Origin: an uncultured bacterium | GTDB lineage: Bacteria > Verrucomicrobiota > Kiritimatiellia > RFP12 > UBA1067 | DNA length: 52,187 bases | Reading direction: 5' to 3' | Assembly (NCBI GenBank): GCA_902802945.1 | Contig: CADCOC010000022.1 | Location: 1-52,187, forward strand | In this document: in pieces, positions 30,911 to 40,363 of the stretch | Layout of the letters: every line of letters starts with the position of its first letter | Numbering within the stretch: the first letter of the stretch is position 1 | Notes under the pieces: generated by a model | Databases searched by the model: none | What the model was told of the DNA's origin: nothing | The model's input: only the letters and a program-made list of their open reading frames with translations | Translations under genes and position numbers: made by a program

Positions 30911-32893
30911 ATGGGGGTAAGGCGCACATTCATTTCGCTGGCGGCGGCCCTCTTGGCAGCAGGCGCGTCAGCATTGAATGTCGTATGGGATAACCGCACG
31001 CCAGAGACACATCGCCAATGGGGAGACAGTTGTTACCTCCGCGAACAGATGGAAGTGGTCGGAAAGAAAATATGTCAGGCGCTATACGGAAAAAGCGAAC
31101 GCTCGAATCTCCATGAGAACTTCACGATTATCCTCTATCTCGCGCCTGTGAAGGGCGGTAATCCGGCGTTCGCGTCTGGACGGCGGATCACCTGGAAAGT
31201 CGGCACTAATCCTCAGGGAAACCCAGGCCTTGGGCTCCTGTGCCACGAGATGACGCATATCCTCGACATGGGGTCCGACGGCGTGTTCACCGAGGCTATG
31301 GCTGACTGGACTCGCAACTACATGGTGAACTACCGCGGGTGCTCCAATCCCACGTATGTCCTAGATCTCCGCTACAAGGCTCTACGTGGCGGACGCCACT
31401 ACGGCAAGTACGTGGCGGGTGCGCACTTCATAGACTTCATGACGCAGAACTACGGCGATGGCACGATATACAAGATTCTCCAGGGGTACAAGCAGCACGG
31501 CAAGAACCACTGGGAAAAAACATTCGGCAAGAACTTCGACGGACTCATCGCCGAATGGCGACAGATGGAGACGATCTACGATCCGGTGTTCCAATGGACG
31601 TACAACGGGACTGCGGCCGGATCAGTACGCCACGACAGGGGAATATGTTCACTTGGCTCTCTCAAAGCGGACAATGCCTCCGACAAATCAGGCGCATGGC
31701 TCGACGGCGCTACGGTGGGGCATGTGAACAAAATGTCCAGCGGCAACATGACGCTTGCACTGCACGGCTGGTTCCCGAACGGCGGACACGTGGCAATCGC
31801 CTCGCTGGGTTCGGCTGCGGAGAAGTCTGGCAAAGCTGTGTTGCTTGCAACGACGCCTAGGAAGGACGTTCTTGCGGCATACGTCGTTGCGTCAATTCCG
31901 GGCAAGGGTCGTGTAATCGTCTCGACGGCGGCGATACATGTGCCCAATCTCGCATTGAAGCCACATTCCGTTGTTCTGACGACGCGCGGCGGCGACGAGG
32001 CGGCGGTCGTCGTGGACGGCCAGACGTCGGTGAAGGTAGACATGAATTCCAAGTGTCAGGGGTGCGTCTTCACGCCGGTTTTCGCGGTTGGGGGCATGTC
32101 TGGTGGAATCGGAGTAAAGGGAATATCCGAATCACGCGGCAAGGGCGGCGTGCGACTTGACGACGTGCGCGTGTTCAACAGGACATTCCGTGCCCGCGAG
32201 ACGAAACTGTACGCGACTACGTTCAACGCGGCATACCGAGGCGGCGTTGCCGCCACCGCCTCGTGGTGCGGTCCGCAGGGATCTCCCGCCGTGGACGACA
32301 TCGGGAACTGGAACTGCGTCAATTCGCTGGGGGAGCGTGTATTCGTTCTTCCGACGCAGGAGACGGATGTCACGGTGTGCGGCAAGGCATTGCCGTCGAT
32401 CCCGATGGGCGCTAAGTTCGCCTGCAAGTCGTTCACTATCGGCGGACTGGCGATCGCTGACGAGTCAAACATCGACCTGCGCGGCGTGAAGGTGGTTGAC
32501 ATCGAGGACAATTCTCGCATCATCACGCGCAACGGGCACCTAATTGCCGTGAATGTCCTCCGCGCTGGACGAATCCGGCTAGACGGAAAACTCGCGGCCG
32601 TTACTGGGATGAAGGTGTCGGGGAATCTGGAGATGCGGTCGGGGAGTCGTCTGAGACTTCCCGTCAATCCGGAACTGGCGTTTGTCAAGTCGATTTCGGT
32701 CAAAGGCGAAGGACCCGTGGTGCTAAGGCCCGGCGCGGCGACCAAGCAGGGCCGCTTCCAGAAGATCATGCTAACTGGAGAGGCTCCACGTGACCTGACG
32801 CATTTCAGGTTGAGCGCGGATGACGACGAAAAAGCGGCGACGTTCAAGGGGGCGCCTAGCGGAACTTATCTCAGCGTGACCCCGCACAGATGA
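30911..32893 (+). CDS. Secreted BSP-family metallopeptidase with LamG-like domain
   Basis: The protein has 660 aa with a signal peptide at 1-21 (A-A-A-L-L-A-A-G-A-S-A). The metal site is L-L-C-H-E-M-T-H-I-L-D, a zincin H-E-x-x-H with H112, E113 and H116. It is followed by F-T-E-A-M-A-D-W, as in plant-type basic secretory proteins. Residues about 240-430 look like a LamG/concanavalin-like lectin domain ending D-D-V-R-V-F-N-R-T-F. The last 200 residues are beta-rich and unassigned. It starts six bases after GH97, so the two are probably co-transcribed. It may trim the peptide part of a glycoprotein substrate; that is inference. Confidence 0.75.
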   Translation: MGVRRTFISLAAALLAAGASALNVVWDNRTPETHRQWGDSCYLREQMEVVGKKICQALYGKSERSNLHENFTIILYLAPVKGGNPAFASGRRITWKVGTNPQGNPGLGLLCHEMTHILDMGSDGVFTEAMADWTRNYMVNYRGCSNPTYVLDLRYKALRGGRHYGKYVAGAHFIDFMTQNYGDGTIYKILQGYKQHGKNHWEKTFGKNFDGLIAEWRQMETIYDPVFQWTYNGTAAGSVRHDRGICSLGSLKADNASDKSGAWLDGATVGHVNKMSSGNMTLALHGWFPNGGHVAIASLGSAAEKSGKAVLLATTPRKDVLAAYVVASIPGKGRVIVSTAAIHVPNLALKPHSVVLTTRGGDEAAVVVDGQTSVKVDMNSKCQGCVFTPVFAVGGMSGGIGVKGISESRGKGGVRLDDVRVFNRTFRARETKLYATTFNAAYRGGVAATASWCGPQGSPAVDDIGNWNCVNSLGERVFVLPTQETDVTVCGKALPSIPMGAKFACKSFTIGGLAIADESNIDLRGVKVVDIEDNSRIITRNGHLIAVNVLRAGRIRLDGKLAAVTGMKVSGNLEMRSGSRLRLPVNPELAFVKSISVKGEGPVVLRPGAATKQGRFQKIMLTGEAPRDLTHFRLSADDDEKAATFKGAPSGTYLSVTPHR

Positions 32894-32928
32894 ACTGAAT
32901 TATGCAAAAAACAAGAAAGCAACAACTC

Positions 32929-35796
32929 ATGAAAAACATTCGCTTGCTAGTATCAACTCTCGTAATCGGCGCGGCAATGTCCGTGTTCGGCGGTATGCCG
33001 ATCAATCCTAAGCTGCCGATGTCGTTTGGCGTCAATTCAAAGGGCGGCAACCGCTTCGTCGGCGAGTTCAAGGACATCCAGCTCTCCTTCGGTGGAAAGA
33101 CGTACCACTCAGGCCCCGCGAAGACGGGCGACCGGGTGAAGCCGTTCCCGACGGAGGCTGACGCGGACAAGGGAATGCGCTTCACGTGCCGCTTCGTCAC
33201 GAAGAACGCCGCCGCCGCGCAGCGTCTCCTCGACAACGTGACGCCGGGCAAGGGCGACGGTTTCCTCATCGACGTCTATAAGGGGCAGTTCCGCGCCGTG
33301 ATTGGCGGCGTCTGCTCGTGGAGCCATCCCACGCAGATTCAGACGGGACGCGAGACGCTTGTCGAAATCAACGTGTCCGCCGACGACGTGGTGACGATGT
33401 CCGTTGACGGCGACAAACGCAAGGTGCCTGGTCCCTGGGGCGTACCGAACTGGCAGAGCGTGAAGCGCGTGGAGAACAAGGCGCCGCATCCGGACGCCAC
33501 ATGGAAGATACGCTTCCGCGAGCCGGGGGAATGGAGCCTGAAGGGCTGGCAGAGCCGGTCGCTCTCGTTCGGCAACGGTTACTTTGGCGTATCCGAGTTC
33601 GGCGGCGTTGACGTGGAGCGCCTACAGCTCACCGAGCCGACCTTCCACACGCAGCAGCGGCACGCCAGGAGCGGACACAAGCAGGGCAACCTGACGGATG
33701 CCGCCGACCTGTTCGTGGAGTTCGGGTACAAGGATGCGGCGGACTACGTGCGCGAGATGGATCTCGAGGACGCGCTTGTGACGGTGAAGTACAAGGCGGG
33801 TGGCGTGGACTACGCGCGCGAATACTTTACGTCGTATCCCGACAAGGTGGGCGCGATGCGTTTCACGGCGTCGAAGAAGGGCGCGCTCTCCTTTACGCTC
33901 CGCGCCGCCGTGCCATTCCTCGACGCGCCGCCGCCCATGGACCGTACGGGCATGATCGAAAGTCGAAAGGTCGAAAGTCGAAACTCTGGATGTCGGATGT
34001 CGAATGTCGAATGTCAATCCGGCGAGATAACCCTCTCCGCGAAGAGCGGGGCATACGGCGTGAAGCTCGCAGGACGATTCAGGGTGTTGACCGACGGAAC
34101 GGTTGAACGGCGTGACGGCGGCACCCTTGCCGTCGCAAACGCCACCGAGGCGACGGTCATCTACACGCTCGCCACCAACTACCGTTTCGTGCCGGAGATG
34201 TTCGAGGCATCGAAGGGACAGGGTTCTGACAGGGACTACGACCGGACGCCGTACTTCGGGCCTGACCCATCCCCCGAGGCCGAACGTCGCATTGCGGATG
34301 CGTCCGCGCTTGGTTACGCCGCATTGAAGAAACGTCACCTCGTCGACTTCCGCGGTCTCGTCGGGCGCAGCTCCATCGACGTTGACTTCGACGCGGCGGA
34401 CATGTCGCTCACCACGCCTGAACTTCGTGCGCTCGGCGGAAACAGCGTGTACCTCCAGACGCTCTACTGGCGGCTCGGCAAGTTCCTGCTCGCTTCGTCG
34501 TCGCGTCCGGGAACGCTCCCCGGTTCGCTCCAGGGCTGCTGGGCGGGTCCGGTGCTGACGACGGCCTGGGGATCGGGTTTCTGGCACAACATCAACGTAC
34601 AGATGGACTACTGGGGCGCGTTCTCGTGCAACATGGCGGAGTGCATGGAGGCGTATGCCGGATACAACGCGGCGTTCCGTCCGACGACGCGCAACGCCGC
34701 GCTGGACTACATCAAGCGCGTGAATCCCGCTGGGCTGAAGGAACCGGTCACGGACGACTTCTGGAGCGTCGGGACGGCTGCGTGGCCGTATCAGGCGAGC
34801 GGCGCGCCGGGCGGACATTCCGGACCCGGCACGGGCGGCTTCACCACCGCGCTCTACATCGACTGGTACGACTTCACGCAGGACCGCAAAGTCCTCGAGA
34901 AGCAGTGCTGGCCCGTGTTGCGCGGCATGGCGGACTTCCTTACGCGCTGCGTGGTGGAGAAGGATGGGCTTTACCTCTCCAAGTTCTCCGCGTCGCCTGA
35001 ACAGCGTAGTAGGAAGGGCGGTGGCTACTACCAAACCGTCGGCTGTGCGTTCGACCAGCAGATGATCCTTCTCAACAACGCGGCGTTCGTGCGCTTCGCG
35101 AAGCTGCTCGGACGCGAGGACGACCCCGTGGTGACGCGCTGCAAGGAACAACTCGCGAAGTACGATCCCGTGCAGGTCGGCGAGAGCGGGCAGATCAAGG
35201 AATACCGCGAGGAGCGCTTCTACGGCGACTTCGTACGCGAGAAGCACCATCGCCACATCTCGCACCTCGTGGGACTCTATCCTGGCGCGATCATGAACCA
35301 CACCACGCCGGACTGGCTCAAGGCCGCGAGCCGCACGCTTGATTTGCGCGGCGAGGTGACGGAGGCGTGGGCGCTCCTCCACCGCATGTGTTGCCGTGCC
35401 CGCACGGGCGAGGGCGACGCGGCGGTGCGTCTCTTTGGCAACCTGATGGAGGTGAAGACGGCGGACACGCTCTGGTCGATCGCGCACGGCGTCCACATCA
35501 TCGACGCGAACTACGCGGGCGCGGCGGCGTTCGCGGAGCTGGTGCTCCAGAGCCACGAGCTGGACGAGAAGGGGAATTTCGTCATCGATCTCCTGCCCGC
35601 TCTTCCATCCTCATGGGCGAAGCACGGTTCCTTCCGCGGCCTCTGTGCGCGCGGCGGCTGGGAAGTGGACTGCGAATGGCGTGACGGGAAGCCTGTGAAG
35701 GTTAATCTTCACCCCGGCCCGAACGCCGTCGGCCCGTGCCCACTCGTTCGCTTCGACGGTAAGCCTCTTGACTCGACATTGAATGCTTCTTATTGA
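32929..35796 (+). CDS. Secreted GH95 alpha-L-fucosidase with N-terminal LamG-like domain
   Basis: I chose ATG 32929 (955 aa); ATG 32902 would add nine basic residues. A signal peptide is followed by a LamG-like domain (about 25-160). The GH95 regions are then seen: beta-sandwich, (alpha/alpha)6 barrel and C-terminal sheet. [12 protein letters not shown] contains the two catalytic asparagines (N554, N556), and I-K-E-Y contains the candidate general acid E758. The C-terminal [10 protein letters not shown] is a family motif. It releases 1,2-alpha-L-fucose (or galactose) by inversion. A short foreign-looking segment encoded by heptamer repeats (33956-34018) is inserted in the beta-sandwich. Confidence 0.9.
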   Translation: MKNIRLLVSTLVIGAAMSVFGGMPINPKLPMSFGVNSKGGNRFVGEFKDIQLSFGGKTYHSGPAKTGDRVKPFPTEADADKGMRFTCRFVTKNAAAAQRLLDNVTPGKGDGFLIDVYKGQFRAVIGGVCSWSHPTQIQTGRETLVEINVSADDVVTMSVDGDKRKVPGPWGVPNWQSVKRVENKAPHPDATWKIRFREPGEWSLKGWQSRSLSFGNGYFGVSEFGGVDVERLQLTEPTFHTQQRHARSGHKQGNLTDAADLFVEFGYKDAADYVREMDLEDALVTVKYKAGGVDYAREYFTSYPDKVGAMRFTASKKGALSFTLRAAVPFLDAPPPMDRTGMIESRKVESRNSGCRMSNVECQSGEITLSAKSGAYGVKLAGRFRVLTDGTVERRDGGTLAVANATEATVIYTLATNYRFVPEMFEASKGQGSDRDYDRTPYFGPDPSPEAERRIADASALGYAALKKRHLVDFRGLVGRSSIDVDFDAADMSLTTPELRALGGNSVYLQTLYWRLGKFLLASSSRPGTLPGSLQGCWAGPVLTTAWGSGFWHNINVQMDYWGAFSCNMAECMEAYAGYNAAFRPTTRNAALDYIKRVNPAGLKEPVTDDFWSVGTAAWPYQASGAPGGHSGPGTGGFTTALYIDWYDFTQDRKVLEKQCWPVLRGMADFLTRCVVEKDGLYLSKFSASPEQRSRKGGGYYQTVGCAFDQQMILLNNAAFVRFAKLLGREDDPVVTRCKEQLAKYDPVQVGESGQIKEYREERFYGDFVREKHHRHISHLVGLYPGAIMNHTTPDWLKAASRTLDLRGEVTEAWALLHRMCCRARTGEGDAAVRLFGNLMEVKTADTLWSIAHGVHIIDANYAGAAAFAELVLQSHELDEKGNFVIDLLPALPSSWAKHGSFRGLCARGGWEVDCEWRDGKPVKVNLHPGPNAVGPCPLVRFDGKPLDSTLNASY
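33956..34018 (+). repeat. Heptamer repeats (GTCGAAA and GTCGAAT/GTCGGAT type) inside the GH95 gene
   Basis: Three or four TCGAAAG-type units are followed by three ATGTCGA-type units. The insert is in frame and encodes about 21 residues ([12 protein letters not shown], then C-R-M-S-N-V-E-C-Q) that do not fit the surrounding beta-sandwich. Confidence 0.8.
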
Positions 35797-35818
35797 GTCC
35801 ACGAATAATTCGGATTTA

Positions 35819-35827
35819 TGGTATAAT
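35819..35827 (+). promoter_or_regulatory. Extended -10 promoter giving a leaderless transcript
   Basis: TGGTATAAT ends seven bases before ATG 35835; the spacer is TTGCGCC. A start site at the usual distance coincides with the A of ATG. Confidence 0.65.
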
Positions 35828-35834
35828 TTGCGCC

Positions 35835-37631
35835 ATGGAGAACAAGCGCAAGATTCCGTATGGTGTTATCAACTGGGCCACGCTTGTCCGCGAATGTCTG
35901 TTCGTGGACAATACGGCATATATCCGCAACCTGGAGGACGTGGCGACGCCAGTGTTCCTGCGTCCGAAGAGATTCGGCAAATCTGTCGTCTGTTCGATGC
36001 TTGCGCACTACTACGACGTCGGCCTCAAGGACCGCTTCGACGAACTGTTCGGCAAGACCGACATCGGGCGTAACCCGACACCGCTCCGCAACTCGTTCCT
36101 CGTCCTACAGTTCGATTTCTCGACCGTGCAGGTCGGCACGCTCGCCGAGATCGAGCGGAACTTCGTTGAACATGTCCGGGGACGTGTGGAGCGCTTTGCG
36201 GCGCAATATGCCTCGTTAGCCGATTGGTCGAGGGCGTTGGAACTGAATGGCCCAGCAGCCATGATTGACAAGGTGCGTGACATCATCAAGAGCGCCGGGC
36301 TTCCCCCGCTCTACGTGGTCATCGACGAATACGACAACTTCACGAACGAACTGGTGGTCTCTGGCCGCGACTTGGAGTACAACGCCGTATGCGGGCACGA
36401 CGCACATGGCGATGTAACGAGGGAATCGTTCTTCAAGGCGTTCTTCAAGTCCTTTAAGGCGGGGCTTGCGGACGGTACGGTGGGCCGCACGTACTTCACG
36501 GGCGTGTTGCCCATTACGCTCGACGACCTCTCCAGCGGCTTCAACGTGGGGACCGTCGTGAACCTTCGGAGCGATTTGATCGGACTTGTCGGCTTCACCA
36601 AGGAACAGGCAAAGCGGTACGTGGACGAAATATTCTCCGAACACGCGCTTCCGGCGGAGTTGAAGCCTACAGTTGTGGGAGACCTTGAACGGCTATACGA
36701 CGGTTATCATTTCACTCCAGACTCCGAGTCGCTCTACAACGCGACGATCTGCAACTGGTATCTGCAACAGCTGGTCGCCGAGCGTAGGATACCGCGCATC
36801 GTCATTGACTCGAACGTGCGCACCGACATCGGCTGGTTCAGACGCCTCGCGCAGACGTCGACGAGGGCGCTGGATAAACTTCGTGCCTACATCGAACGCG
36901 GCGAGGGAGAGGGCGTAAACCTTTCTGCCCTCTCCGCGAAGTTCGGGCGAGCGAAATTCTTCTCCGAGGAGTTCTTCCCGTACGCGCTGTACTACCTCGG
37001 ACTCCTGACGTTCGAGAACAGGTTCCGGCTCAACATCCCCAACCTGACGATTCGGAACATGTTCGTCGATTACTACGATGAACTTTCGGAGTTCAAGAAC
37101 GTCGATGAGGCTCGTCGGGCGTTCAGCCTTGCGGCCGAGTCTCTCGCGCTTGCGGACGGCACGTGGCGGAATCTCTTCGATGCCTACTGGCAGCACTACG
37201 TGAAGGCGCGGATTCCCGCGCAGGCGTTCGACAAGATGAACGAAAACTTCTTCAGGACGACCTTTACCTCGCGTTGCCTTGACTATCTTGCGGACTTCTA
37301 CTCCTTCGAGACGGAGTACAATTCGTCCGAGGGACGCTGCGACTTCCTCGCGGTCCCCAAGGTGGGTTCGCCCAAGCCTGCCCGGCTTGTGGAGTTCAAG
37401 TATTTCACGAATGCGGCGGCGGAGAAGGTGCTCGGACGCGACACGCCCGACGCGGAGACGGTCAAGCAGGCGTTCGCCTACCGCAAGGCGCTTGCGCGGC
37501 GTCCAGACTGGAACTGCCCGATCGACGCGACGGTGGTCGAAGTCTGCGGGAACACGGGCTACAACTGGTTCGACCTGACGGATGATTGTTCACTCACGCA
37601 GAGTAACAACCAAGGACATGGCAATGAATAG
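35835..37631 (+). CDS. AAA-ATPase-like protein with C-terminal PD-(D/E)XK nuclease domain (DUF1703 type)
   Basis: I chose ATG 35835 (598 aa) directly after the -10; the longer reading would include the promoter. The N-terminal ATPase-like domain has the family-typical Walker A, L-R-P-K-R-F-G-K-S (42-50), and Walker-B-like V-V-I-D-E-Y-D-N. The C-terminal domain has the nuclease pattern R-C-D-F-L-A, then L-V-E-F-K-Y. This family is abundant in Bacteroidota and related gut bacteria, and its biological role is undetermined. Its stop overlaps the next gene, GH2, by a few bases, but a functional link is not obvious. Confidence 0.87.
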   Translation: MENKRKIPYGVINWATLVRECLFVDNTAYIRNLEDVATPVFLRPKRFGKSVVCSMLAHYYDVGLKDRFDELFGKTDIGRNPTPLRNSFLVLQFDFSTVQVGTLAEIERNFVEHVRGRVERFAAQYASLADWSRALELNGPAAMIDKVRDIIKSAGLPPLYVVIDEYDNFTNELVVSGRDLEYNAVCGHDAHGDVTRESFFKAFFKSFKAGLADGTVGRTYFTGVLPITLDDLSSGFNVGTVVNLRSDLIGLVGFTKEQAKRYVDEIFSEHALPAELKPTVVGDLERLYDGYHFTPDSESLYNATICNWYLQQLVAERRIPRIVIDSNVRTDIGWFRRLAQTSTRALDKLRAYIERGEGEGVNLSALSAKFGRAKFFSEEFFPYALYYLGLLTFENRFRLNIPNLTIRNMFVDYYDELSEFKNVDEARRAFSLAAESLALADGTWRNLFDAYWQHYVKARIPAQAFDKMNENFFRTTFTSRCLDYLADFYSFETEYNSSEGRCDFLAVPKVGSPKPARLVEFKYFTNAAAEKVLGRDTPDAETVKQAFAYRKALARRPDWNCPIDATVVEVCGNTGYNWFDLTDDCSLTQSNNQGHGNE

Positions 37632-40359
37632 AATGATAAATGTTAGCGCCGTCGTGGTGATGGCGTTGTGCGCACAGGCGCGCGAAGCGGTCAAGATTGA
37701 CCTCGCGGGCGAATGGAGCTGCGCGGGGACGAACTTCACGGGCAAGGTGAAGTTGCCGGGGACGCTTGCGGACGCGGGGCTTGGCGAGTTCCAGACGCCC
37801 GCCCACCACGCCGCATATACCGAGCGCACGTCCAAGACCTCCCTCGCGCTCAAGTACAAGTACCACGGCGTCGCCGTCTATTCGCGCACGATCACGCTGA
37901 CGGCGGAACAGGCCGTAAAGCCGCTTGAGGTGTTCCTCGAGCGCGTGATGTGGACGAGCCGGCTGAAGATCGACGGACGCGAATTCGGATTCTGCGACTC
38001 GCTCGGTACGCCGCATGTCCACCGCATCCCTGCTGGCGCCCTCGCACCCGGCGAGCACCGCATTGAAATCGCAATCGACAACTCGCGGCAGTACGGCGTC
38101 GTCATGAAGGCGCACGGATACGGCGAGTGGATGCAGTCCGTCTGGCACGGCGCGATCGGCAAGGTCGAGTTGCGCGAGGCGAATCCGCTCGATTGTGTGC
38201 GCGTGTTCGCCGACTACCCGGCGAACGGGAAGGTGCGTTTCGAGTTGCCGGAAGGGTTCGTCGCCGACGTGCAGAGCGTGATGTCCGACGATCTCTCCTT
38301 CACCGGCTTCAAGGTGGAACCGTCGCCCTACGCGCAGGGACGCGTGATGGTGACGGCGACTCTCGCGGAAGAGCCGCAGGCGTGGGACGAGTTCAACCCG
38401 CGTCTGTACAATGTCACGTTCCGCGACGCGAAGGGCGGTTTTGAGAAGAAGCTTCGCTTTGGTTTCCGCACGCCGGGACGCAAGGGTAACCGCCTCATGC
38501 TCAACGGGCGACCGCTCTTCGTGCGCGCGGACATCGACAACTGCCACTTCCCGCTCACCGGCTACCCGAACATGGGGAAGCGCGAGTGGACGCGGTTTTT
38601 CACAGTCCAGCGCAACAACGGCATGAACGCGATCCAGCTCCACACGTGGACTCCGCCAGAGGCCGCGTTCGAGGCCGCCGACGAACTCGGCATGATGATC
38701 TTCTGCGAACTCGGCTACTGGAACGAGAAGGGAATCGCGTCGAGCTATGCGGGGAAGGGCAACGCCGCGCTTGACGACTGGCTCCAGCGCGAGCTGAAGG
38801 CCGTCGCCGACGCCTACGGCAACCACCCCTCGATGGTGTCCACGACGTTCGGCAACGAGCTCGGGTTCTGCAACTTTGACGCGCTCGACAAGTGGATGTC
38901 GGCACACAAGAAGTACGACCCGCGGCGGCTCACGATGTGCTCGACCGCGCGCAAGGTCGCGCCGAGCGACGACTTCATGGTTACGCACTTCTATCCCGGC
39001 CTTGGCAGTACGCGCCACCTTATCGGCGGCGAGGCGGACTACGACTACGAGAAAGTCTATTCCAAGGCGCCGATTCCCGTGATCGCCCACGAGATCGGAC
39101 AGTGGCCTGTGTACCCTATGTGGGACGAGCAGATTCCGAAGTTCAACGGACTCCTCGATCCCTGGCGTTGGATCCCGATGCGCGAGATGGCGATCTCGAA
39201 CAACACCTTCCGCTTCGCGCGCGAGTTCCACTCCGCGTCGATGCAGACGAGCCGGCACTTCTACAAACTCGAGACGGAGGGCTTCCTCCGCACGCCCTCG
39301 TGCGACGGCATCAATTACCTCTCCATGCGCGACTATCCCGGACAGGGCGAGGCGCTCATCGGCTGGTATGACGCGTTCTTCGACGCGAAGCCCGCGCTCG
39401 GCGAAGTGCCGCCGTTCTCCGTCCTGATGAGCACCACGCCGTGTCTCGCGAAGTTCCCGAAGTTCCTCTGGACCTCCAACGAGACGTTCAGGGCGCGGCT
39501 CCTCGTGCGGAACGAGCTCGCGGACGCGATTCCGGCGGGGACACGCTGGCGCTGGTCGTTCGGCATCCACAGTGGATGGGCCGTGGCGGAGAAGCCGATT
39601 CCTGCAGGCGAACTCGCTGACGTTGGCGGCATTTCCGTGGAGCTTTCCAGCTTCGCCGCGCCGAGTCGTCCGGAGCTCCGCTTCGGCGACAACTCCTGGC
39701 GCATCTACGTGCTGCCGCGCATCCGCGTTCCTGACCCGTTGCCGGATGGCGTGCTGATTACGTCTGACCCCGCCGCCGCCGCAAAGGCGCTCGCCGCAGG
39801 GGGACGCGTGATCTACACGGGCAAGAGTGCGAAGAGCGACATCACGACGTTTGAGCCGATCTACTGGTCCACGGGACTGTTCGTGACGAAGCAGAAGCAT
39901 GTCGGCTTCGGGGCCGTCGTGGACGCCGACCATCCCGCGCTCGCGCCGACGGGCTGCGACTACTGGATGGACGAGTTCTGGCGCAAGCTGTTCACGGACG
40001 GCAAGCGCAATGCGATGTCGCACCGCCTCGAAGGACTGCCCGCCGACTTCCGTCCGATCATCACGGTCGTGCCGGACCTCCACCATTCGTACTTCATCTC
40101 GCCGTTCTTCGAGGTGAAGGTGGGCGAGGGGCGGCTCATCGTCTGTGGACTCCGGCTCGACGCGAACAGCACGGCCGCGCGCCTCTTCAAGCGCACGCTC
40201 TGGCGCTACGCCGTTTCCGACGACTTCAACCCGAAATGGCAGGTTTCGCCGGAGTGGTTCACGGACGTGTTCCTCACGCGCAAGGGTCCAAAGGAGAAAT
40301 CCATCAAGCTCGACGCCGACGTGAAGGACATGATGAACAAGGGGAAGGTCACCCCGTAA
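37624..40359 (+). CDS. Secreted GH2-family glycosidase
   Basis: I chose ATG 37624 (911 aa), with AAGGA seven bases upstream; it overlaps the previous stop. A signal peptide ends near C-A-Q-A. The sugar-binding jelly roll is at about 25-180 (G-V-A-V-Y-S-R-T-I, V-M-W-T-S-R-L-K-I-D-G-R-E-F-G). An immunoglobulin-like domain follows, then the TIM barrel with T-F-G-N-E-L-G (E412, candidate acid/base) and I-A-H-E-I-G-Q-W (E490, candidate nucleophile). About 300 C-terminal residues form beta-rich and amidotransferase-like modules (G-G-R-V-I-Y-T-G). Beta-galactosidase, glucuronidase or mannosidase activity cannot be distinguished. It is convergent with the esterase gene, with only four bases between the stops. 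Confidence 0.86.
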   Translation: MNRMINVSAVVVMALCAQAREAVKIDLAGEWSCAGTNFTGKVKLPGTLADAGLGEFQTPAHHAAYTERTSKTSLALKYKYHGVAVYSRTITLTAEQAVKPLEVFLERVMWTSRLKIDGREFGFCDSLGTPHVHRIPAGALAPGEHRIEIAIDNSRQYGVVMKAHGYGEWMQSVWHGAIGKVELREANPLDCVRVFADYPANGKVRFELPEGFVADVQSVMSDDLSFTGFKVEPSPYAQGRVMVTATLAEEPQAWDEFNPRLYNVTFRDAKGGFEKKLRFGFRTPGRKGNRLMLNGRPLFVRADIDNCHFPLTGYPNMGKREWTRFFTVQRNNGMNAIQLHTWTPPEAAFEAADELGMMIFCELGYWNEKGIASSYAGKGNAALDDWLQRELKAVADAYGNHPSMVSTTFGNELGFCNFDALDKWMSAHKKYDPRRLTMCSTARKVAPSDDFMVTHFYPGLGSTRHLIGGEADYDYEKVYSKAPIPVIAHEIGQWPVYPMWDEQIPKFNGLLDPWRWIPMREMAISNNTFRFAREFHSASMQTSRHFYKLETEGFLRTPSCDGINYLSMRDYPGQGEALIGWYDAFFDAKPALGEVPPFSVLMSTTPCLAKFPKFLWTSNETFRARLLVRNELADAIPAGTRWRWSFGIHSGWAVAEKPIPAGELADVGGISVELSSFAAPSRPELRFGDNSWRIYVLPRIRVPDPLPDGVLITSDPAAAAKALAAGGRVIYTGKSAKSDITTFEPIYWSTGLFVTKQKHVGFGAVVDADHPALAPTGCDYWMDEFWRKLFTDGKRNAMSHRLEGLPADFRPIITVVPDLHHSYFISPFFEVKVGEGRLIVCGLRLDANSTAARLFKRTLWRYAVSDDFNPKWQVSPEWFTDVFLTRKGPKEKSIKLDADVKDMMNKGKVTP

Positions 40360-40363
40360 AGAC

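Noticed and set aside
37594..40086. Long - strand open frame opposite the second GH2 gene (830 codons)
   Set aside because: It is a shadow of GC-rich coding DNA. There is no recognisable domain, promoter or ribosome site.
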